IMG/VR virus record: IMGVR_UViG_3300027971_000043
Span: 1-64,000 of that record
DNA length: 64,000 bases
Reading direction: 5' to 3' (one strand)
DNA from: a virus
Below are positions 60,020 to 64,000 of the stretch, piece by piece. Made by a program: the position numbers and the translations under genes. The notes below the pieces were generated by a model. That model was not told the DNA's origin, ran no database searches, and saw only the letters and a list, made by a program, of their open reading frames with translations. The stretch's first letter is position 1, and every line of letters starts with the position of its first letter.

Positions 60020-60256
60020 ATGGACACTCAACACGCAAGGTATAGCCCAAGCACTCTTAAAAGCCGCGAACTCTGCCCAGGGTATGAACCCAAGAGGGAC
60101 GGGGAAGTACATATTGTTACCCAGCGTGGAACCGCTATGCATCACGCTTGTGAGATGAGCGACTTTGAAGATCTTAATGCCGACGAAACCAAACTCGTAA
60201 TGAAATGTTTAGATTATATCGAACGTTTGCGAGCGGAGTTAACTACCGATGCTTGA
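60020..60256 (+). CDS. N-terminal part of a split Cas4/DUF2800-like nuclease
   Basis: A 78-aa protein with YSPSTLKSRELCPGYEP (Cys19) and QRGTAMHHACE (about 35-45), the first motifs of DUF2800/RecB-family nucleases. It stops at TGA 60254-60256, and the rest of the family domain continues in another frame from 60249. The junction reads GAT GCT TGA C, so a +1 slip at GCT-TGA could join them, much as at the prfB site. Alternatively a GGAG at 60235-60238 supports separate initiation at ATG 60249. Confidence 0.7.
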   Translation: MDTQHARYSPSTLKSRELCPGYEPKRDGEVHIVTQRGTAMHHACEMSDFEDLNADETKLVMKCLDYIERLRAELTTDA

Positions 60257-61121
60257 CCTCAAAGAAATTAAGCTGGAGGTTTTTGATCAATGGGGTTTTG
60301 TCGACCGATTGATGATTCGCGGCAGTAAAGCGCATTTGATTGACTATAAGTTTGGGTTTAATCCTGTCGACGACGCGGAACATAACGCTCAGATGTGGGC
60401 TTATACGTTGGGTGTATTTGATAAATATGATTACATCGATGAGGTCACAGTTCACATTTTACAACCAAGACTAGATTTGATTTTCACCCATGCGTTTAGC
60501 CGTGAGGCTGACTACGGGAGAATCCACAAAAGAATAAAAGGAATCATAGACAAATGCAAAAATCATACGGAAGCAGATTACACCCCGGGGGATCAGTGTA
60601 TTTATTGTCACAAATTACCAGACTGCCCAGCAGTCCATGGAGCCACCATGCAAATCGTTAAAGCCTATGACATGGCGCATGACGCTCAACTTCCAGAATT
60701 ATTTCAGCCAAGCCAACTATCCACGCCAGAGCGTAGGGCTCAAGCCCAACGTATTGCAATGGTTATGGAAGCTTGGTGTTCAAGTGTGCGTAAACACAAT
60801 TTAGAGTTTGCCAAAGAGGGTGGTGAAATCCCGGGGTATGGATTAAAAGAAATCCAAGGACGTCGGGAAATCAAAGACTCTCAGAAAGCTTGGGATTTGG
60901 TAAAGAATAAACTTACTCCCGAGGAGTTCAGCTCCGCGTGTGAGATTAAGTTCACAGATTTGGCCGATCTAGTTGCGGCCAAGGCGCCTCGCGGTCAGAA
61001 GACCGTGGCGAAAGAACAACTGGAAGATGACCTCATCGCTGCCGAAGCAATGACGCGCGGGGAGCCATCTTATCAACTAAGAAAAAATAAAGAAGTAAAA
61101 GAGCTAAAACAAATAAAATGA
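60249..61121 (+). CDS. C-terminal part of the split Cas4/DUF2800-like nuclease
   Basis: A 290-aa protein with GFVDRLM (Asp19), HLIDYKFG (Asp32, Lys34) and, later, GDQCIYCHKLPDCP (Cys117, Cys120, Cys126). The family needs one N-terminal cysteine (on the previous ORF) and three here for its Fe-S cluster, so both chains must work together. Frame is closed upstream by a TAA at 60240-60242, and the overlap is ATGCTTGA. A product of 78 plus 290 residues equals the usual size of one DUF2800 protein. Confidence 0.8.
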   Translation: MLDLKEIKLEVFDQWGFVDRLMIRGSKAHLIDYKFGFNPVDDAEHNAQMWAYTLGVFDKYDYIDEVTVHILQPRLDLIFTHAFSREADYGRIHKRIKGIIDKCKNHTEADYTPGDQCIYCHKLPDCPAVHGATMQIVKAYDMAHDAQLPELFQPSQLSTPERRAQAQRIAMVMEAWCSSVRKHNLEFAKEGGEIPGYGLKEIQGRREIKDSQKAWDLVKNKLTPEEFSSACEIKFTDLADLVAAKAPRGQKTVAKEQLEDDLIAAEAMTRGEPSYQLRKNKEVKELKQIK

Positions 61122-61834
61122 AAACATCATTCAGTAAGAAGGATAAAGAAGCCGTAGAGGCAAACGAAGACAAAGCATTGGCTGTTGCGGAGAACAAATC
61201 TCCGACTATTACCAATCGCAACGCCGGAGTAGACGGAGAGTTTAAAGCTTCCGACTTTTTGATCCCCAGGATCAATCTTGTCGGTAAAACTGGAAATCTC
61301 AGTAATAACTTCCAACCCGGTTCTTTTGTATTTAACAAAGAACTTGTTGTTGGTAGTAAAGACTCAGCAATGGAAGCAATCATCACTCACATCCAGAAGA
61401 AATACATCCAGGAAATTCCTTACGGAACGGATGTGATTCCAAAGATCTTTGCTTCGCAGGCTGAAGTCGAAGCGGCAGGTGGAACTTTGGATATCTCCGA
61501 GTCCGACGATGTGGATCGGTATATTCCATTCTTGGTTCTGACCCTGTTGGTTGCAGAGCCTAAAGATAAGAATCCGATCTTTTCTCTTGAGGGACCGGAT
61601 AAAAAGAACTACGCGCTGGCGCAATACAACCTCACAAAAAGTGCGTACCGCGGAGCTGGTCGTCAGTTGTTGACTGACAGTCAGACAGTGTTGCGGGGTG
61701 GCCTAACAAAGGGTCGCTACCAGGTGAGTAGCAAGCTCAACACCAATACGATGGGCAGTTGGTTTACCCCCACGTTCAAATTGGCTGGAACAAACAATGA
61801 CGAGTTCCAGGCTTGGGCTTCTAGCTTAATCTAA
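61118..61834 (+). CDS. Putative ssDNA-binding/replication protein
   Basis: A 238-aa protein with a disordered, charged N-terminus (KKDKEAVEANEDKALAVAEN), a beta-rich centre (SDFLIPRINLVGKTGNLS) and an end with FTPTFKLAGTNNDEFQAWA. The slot directly after the DUF2800-like nuclease is usually held by a DUF2815-like or single-strand-annealing/binding protein. That role is inferred from gene order. Confidence 0.5.
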   Translation: MKTSFSKKDKEAVEANEDKALAVAENKSPTITNRNAGVDGEFKASDFLIPRINLVGKTGNLSNNFQPGSFVFNKELVVGSKDSAMEAIITHIQKKYIQEIPYGTDVIPKIFASQAEVEAAGGTLDISESDDVDRYIPFLVLTLLVAEPKDKNPIFSLEGPDKKNYALAQYNLTKSAYRGAGRQLLTDSQTVLRGGLTKGRYQVSSKLNTNTMGSWFTPTFKLAGTNNDEFQAWASSLI

Positions 61835-61838
61835 GCAG

Positions 61839-62018
61839 ATGAAGAAGGGGAGACGTTCCGGCATGGTGCGGCGCGAGAAGCGTCGACAGGTTAAGTGTTC
61901 CTTGCCGCGTGAAACACCGGACGTCCTCCGTCGACTTGTATATCTCTTGAGGGATATATTTCATTTTCAAGTTCAAACACCGACGCAAGTGAAAGGTATA
62001 TGGATCAAGACAAAATAG
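61839..62018 (+). CDS. Possible small basic protein
   Basis: A 59-aa ORF (begins MKKGRRSGMVRREKRRQV) filling most of a 165-bp gap. Very basic N-terminus, hydrophobic centre (LRRLVYLLRDIFHFQV). No good ribosome-binding site, and it overlaps the next gene by 19 nt. May be real or a chance ORF. Confidence 0.35.
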   Translation: MKKGRRSGMVRREKRRQVKCSLPRETPDVLRRLVYLLRDIFHFQVQTPTQVKGIWIKTK

Positions 62019-62299
62019 CGCCAACTGCGATTGAGGTCGCAAATGAGGCTTTTTCTGTAATCTGTAAGATTATGGATAAAGGCTCAGACAAAAGTGTGTT
62101 TGGACAATGGTTTCATACGGACAGCCGGAGATATAATGCCGATCGAATGATAGGGCATGTGTGTCAGGCTATGACACAAATTGACGGCAATAGACCTAAT
62201 CCAGATACAAATGGGGAAGATGCTATTGCTCATTTAGAAAGGGCATTGGTACGAGCTGCGTTTCTTTTATATAAAACTAATAGAGGTAAAATACAATGA
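62000..62299 (+). CDS. Hypothetical protein
   Basis: A 99-aa helical protein with GEDAIAHLERALVRAAFLLY near the C-terminus and an AAAGG site before the ATG. Similar small helical proteins sit in phage replication modules; no function known. ATGA overlap with the next gene. Confidence 0.55.
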   Translation: MDQDKIAPTAIEVANEAFSVICKIMDKGSDKSVFGQWFHTDSRRYNADRMIGHVCQAMTQIDGNRPNPDTNGEDAIAHLERALVRAAFLLYKTNRGKIQ

Positions 62300-62502
62300 T
62301 GGAACATTTTTGGTTATGGCTTTTTGTGTGGATCAGCAAGCGATGGTTCCCTACTGTCATCTTTTCTACTGATCCAAAAACTGAACGCACTACATCTATT
62401 TTCTTTTTTGACTGTGACGCTCACGCAAAAAAACTAATGGATATTATCCAAGAAAATAAACTAAACCACCAACTAGAAAAGGAGACAACTAATGATAATT
62501 GA
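62296..62502 (+). CDS. Small membrane-associated protein
   Basis: A 68-aa protein with an aromatic hydrophobic N-terminus (MMEHFWLWLFVWISKRW) and an acidic tail. Coupled upstream by ATGA; the next ATG overlaps its tail. Confidence 0.5.
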   Translation: MMEHFWLWLFVWISKRWFPTVIFSTDPKTERTTSIFFFDCDAHAKKLMDIIQENKLNHQLEKETTNDN

Positions 62503-62617
62503 ATGGCTATGGGATCGGCGGGGATTTGCATTCCCCAAAACTGAAACAAAAAGCACCAAAGCAAATATAAAAAAGGTAAAAGCAAATGCAAAAAGAAAAA
62601 CAAAAAAACGAAAATAA
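62492..62617 (+). CDS. Small lysine-rich peptide
   Basis: A 41-aa protein (begins MIIEWLWDRRGFAF) with a very basic C-terminal half (KKVKANAKRKTKKRK). AAAAGGAGACAAC precedes the ATG. Possibly nucleic-acid binding. Confidence 0.5.
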   Translation: MIIEWLWDRRGFAFPKTETKSTKANIKKVKANAKRKTKKRK

Positions 62618-62729
62618 ATTTACCTCGGAGGTATTAAAGGAGCTAGATTATCTTCTAGCAGAAGGCTTTATATGTTTAACCAACCCGAAGAATCCTACCA
62701 TTGTTTTAAACCAGGAGGCCAACATATGA
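62586..62729 (+). CDS. Small helical protein
   Basis: A 47-aa protein (begins MQKEKQKNENKFTSEVLKEL) that starts inside the previous gene and ends at an ATGA overlap with the next. Includes a short helical region LDYLLAEGFICL. Function unknown. Confidence 0.45.
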   Translation: MQKEKQKNENKFTSEVLKELDYLLAEGFICLTNPKNPTIVLNQEANI

Positions 62730-63028
62730 AAATTGAAGAAGTTATAGGCAAAGAAGAACTTGAAAAAGAAACCTTTGAATCTCAGAGAAATCTGAATAGG
62801 ATACATCAGTTTTACCACCGGGTGGTGGATCTGGCGGAACAAAACCATAAAACGGCTGCTGTCCTTGTGGAGGAAAACGGCCGTCTACAAATAGAGAACG
62901 AGGGGCTAAAAGAGTTTACCCAGGAACTCTTAGGCTTCATGGCAGACCTTGAGCGGGAATGTTCAGATTGCCGCAGCAGGGCTAGGTCACTCGTCCTCAA
63001 CCAACCACAAATGAAAGAAGATAAATAA
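62726..63028 (+). CDS. Coiled-coil protein
   Basis: A 100-aa helical protein (VVDLAEQNHKTAAVLVEENG onward) with cysteines in RECSDCRSRA. The ATG at 62726 has CCAGGAGG upstream; the in-frame ATG at 62672 lies in the previous gene. Coiled-coil dimer likely. Function unknown. Confidence 0.55.
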   Translation: MKIEEVIGKEELEKETFESQRNLNRIHQFYHRVVDLAEQNHKTAAVLVEENGRLQIENEGLKEFTQELLGFMADLERECSDCRSRARSLVLNQPQMKEDK

Positions 63029-63029
63029 T

Positions 63030-63365
63030 ATGATTGAGTTAGCAGTTCAGATTAAAAACGAAGAAGGAACAGATAAGATCAGCGTTGAGATGCTCCCTAG
63101 AGATGGGGAGGCAAACGCGGTTGAAAAAGATGTGTTGACCGGATTGTTCCCTCTTATGGTGGAACTTCTTAACGGAGTTCTTGGTGGAGAAGGTTTTCGA
63201 AAAATGGAAAAGATGGCGGAAGTTCCAGAACAAGAGTCACGTATTCTGGACAAGAATGGCGCTCCAACATCTATTCCCATGAATGAAGAATACCTTCTTA
63301 AAAAAGGTCTTATCGAGCCACTCGATGGGCCTCAAATCGTAGATAGAAAATCCTTAGAGGGTTAA
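63030..63365 (+). CDS. Hypothetical acidic protein
   Basis: A 111-aa acidic alpha/beta protein (begins MIELAVQIKNEEGTDKISV). Starts 1 nt after the previous stop. No family recognised. Confidence 0.55.
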   Translation: MIELAVQIKNEEGTDKISVEMLPRDGEANAVEKDVLTGLFPLMVELLNGVLGGEGFRKMEKMAEVPEQESRILDKNGAPTSIPMNEEYLLKKGLIEPLDGPQIVDRKSLEG

Positions 63366-63366
63366 C

Positions 63367-63648
63367 TTGAAGCGAGCCAGTGAAGGGCTGGCCGAACAGT
63401 TTAACATAATACCGTATCCATTCGTGGGTAAGGATTATGATGAAATCGCGGCCGAGTTTGTATTGCTACGGGAGTCTGGAGTTCGTTCCGCAGAACTTGC
63501 TCAGATGCTTTTGGACGCAATAGAAATCCTTTTACGGGGACTGGCAAAACCAAAAATAACAAAACAAAGAGAAGAAAAACTTACCAGAGATCTGTCAGAC
63601 ATGCTTGGGAGACTTAGCATCCTTGAAGACCTCAACTTTAAAAAATGA
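63367..63648 (+). CDS. Hypothetical helical protein
   Basis: A 93-aa helical protein starting at TTG 63367 (LKRASEGLAEQFNIIP). It has a central DYDEIAAEFVLLRESGV helix. Its stop overlaps the DNA polymerase ATG (ATGA), so the two are coupled. Confidence 0.55.
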   Translation: MKRASEGLAEQFNIIPYPFVGKDYDEIAAEFVLLRESGVRSAELAQMLLDAIEILLRGLAKPKITKQREEKLTRDLSDMLGRLSILEDLNFKK

Positions 63649-64000
63649 AAAATACATACGCAATCGACTTTGAAACTTATTACGACAAAGAAATATCAAT
63701 CACAACAATGGGGCAGTGGCATTACTTGCGAAACCCCGCATCGGACATTTATATGGTTTCAATTCACGGGCCCGATGTACAGTACGTCGGATCTCCGAAG
63801 AAAGCTCCGTGGGAAAAGATTGATGGTGGAAATTGGTTGGCACACAATTATTCATTCGACGGAGCTGTGCTGGAAAGATTGCGCGAGCTTGGAATAACTA
63901 AAGCAAATCCGTCTAGTTGGTTTTGTACAGCGAATCTGTCTGTCGCTGTCGGTGCTCCTAGAAATTTATTGGGCGCATCGCGGGAACTTCTTAATCGAAA
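63645..64000 (+). CDS. DNA polymerase, N-terminal exonuclease part (cut by window edge)
   Basis: The visible 118 residues carry a 3'-5' exonuclease domain of the kind found in phage family A DNA polymerases: YAIDFETYYD gives Exo I (Asp8, Glu10) and WLAHNYSFDGAVL gives Exo II. ATG overlaps the upstream stop. The polymerase domain lies beyond 64000, so the family can only be inferred. It completes a replication module with the helicase and DUF2800-like nuclease. Confidence 0.75.
   Translation, partial: MKNTYAIDFETYYDKEISITTMGQWHYLRNPASDIYMVSIHGPDVQYVGSPKKAPWEKIDGGNWLAHNYSFDGAVLERLRELGITKANPSSWFCTANLSVAVGAPRNLLGASRELLNR

Noticed and set aside
1-64000. CRISPR array, integrase or insertion sequence
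   Set aside because: No evenly spaced direct repeats with unique spacers, no tyrosine or serine recombinase and no transposase were found on reading.

Overview
This window reads as one contiguous stretch of a tailed double-stranded DNA phage genome. It has a terminase-portal-scaffold-capsid block, a holin/endolysin/spanin cassette, tail-fibre genes and a phage replication module, with almost no non-coding DNA and many ATGA start/stop overlaps. A very large portal, internal-virion-type proteins and a giant multidomain protein behind the tail genes, with no sheath or tape-measure genes recognised, suggest a large podovirus-like virion. This morphology is inferred. A one-polypeptide spanin (lipobox plus C-terminal membrane helix), a signal-peptide endolysin and a DegP-like exported protease point to a host with an outer membrane. 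No tRNA, integrase or CRISPR array was seen. The right edge cuts a DNA polymerase gene, so the genome continues beyond the window.

Layout. 29-4960: accessory and moron-like genes (secreted HtrA/DegP-like protease, SAM methyltransferase, two GT-A-type glycosyltransferases, dCMP deaminase), with a 400-bp convergent non-coding region full of G-rich inverted repeats. 5094-6155: an isolated gene with a structured leader and a strong terminator, then a reverse-strand HTH protein that is probably the small terminase. 6240-18624: a dense plus-strand operon of about 35 mostly small genes, including an rIIA/rIIB pair, a GP88-family protein, a HhH-type glycosylase-like protein, several zinc-ribbon or one-helix membrane miniproteins, and two copies of a structured RNA element. 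18621-58318: the minus-strand virion and lysis block, read from high to low coordinates as TerL, portal, scaffold, capsid, small head/tail proteins, lysis cassette, fibres and spikes, tail adaptor, internal virion proteins, a 3750-aa protein with an embedded SF2 helicase, glucosaminidase, tiny basic proteins and more fibres. 58319-64000: plus-strand replication module (PD-(D/E)XK nuclease, SF2 helicase, a Cas4/DUF2800-like nuclease split into two overlapping ORFs, a putative ssDNA-binding protein, small genes, DNA polymerase N-terminus).

Regulation visible in sequence. Several intergenic regions carry sigma70-like promoters of the form TTGAC(N) - 16 (15-18) - (T/C)A(T/C)A(N)(T/A). At least three of these put the -10 box only 6-8 nt from the start codon, which predicts leaderless mRNAs. 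A hairpin capped by a GATA tetraloop with CC/GG closing pairs recurs in four leaders or intercistronic gaps. Two of these copies (8319-8369 and 11031-11086) share a compound two-hairpin architecture, keep identical flanks and change both arms of the other stem, the pattern expected of a selected RNA. Together with the giant helicase protein and the split iron-sulfur nuclease, these are the most unusual features of the window.
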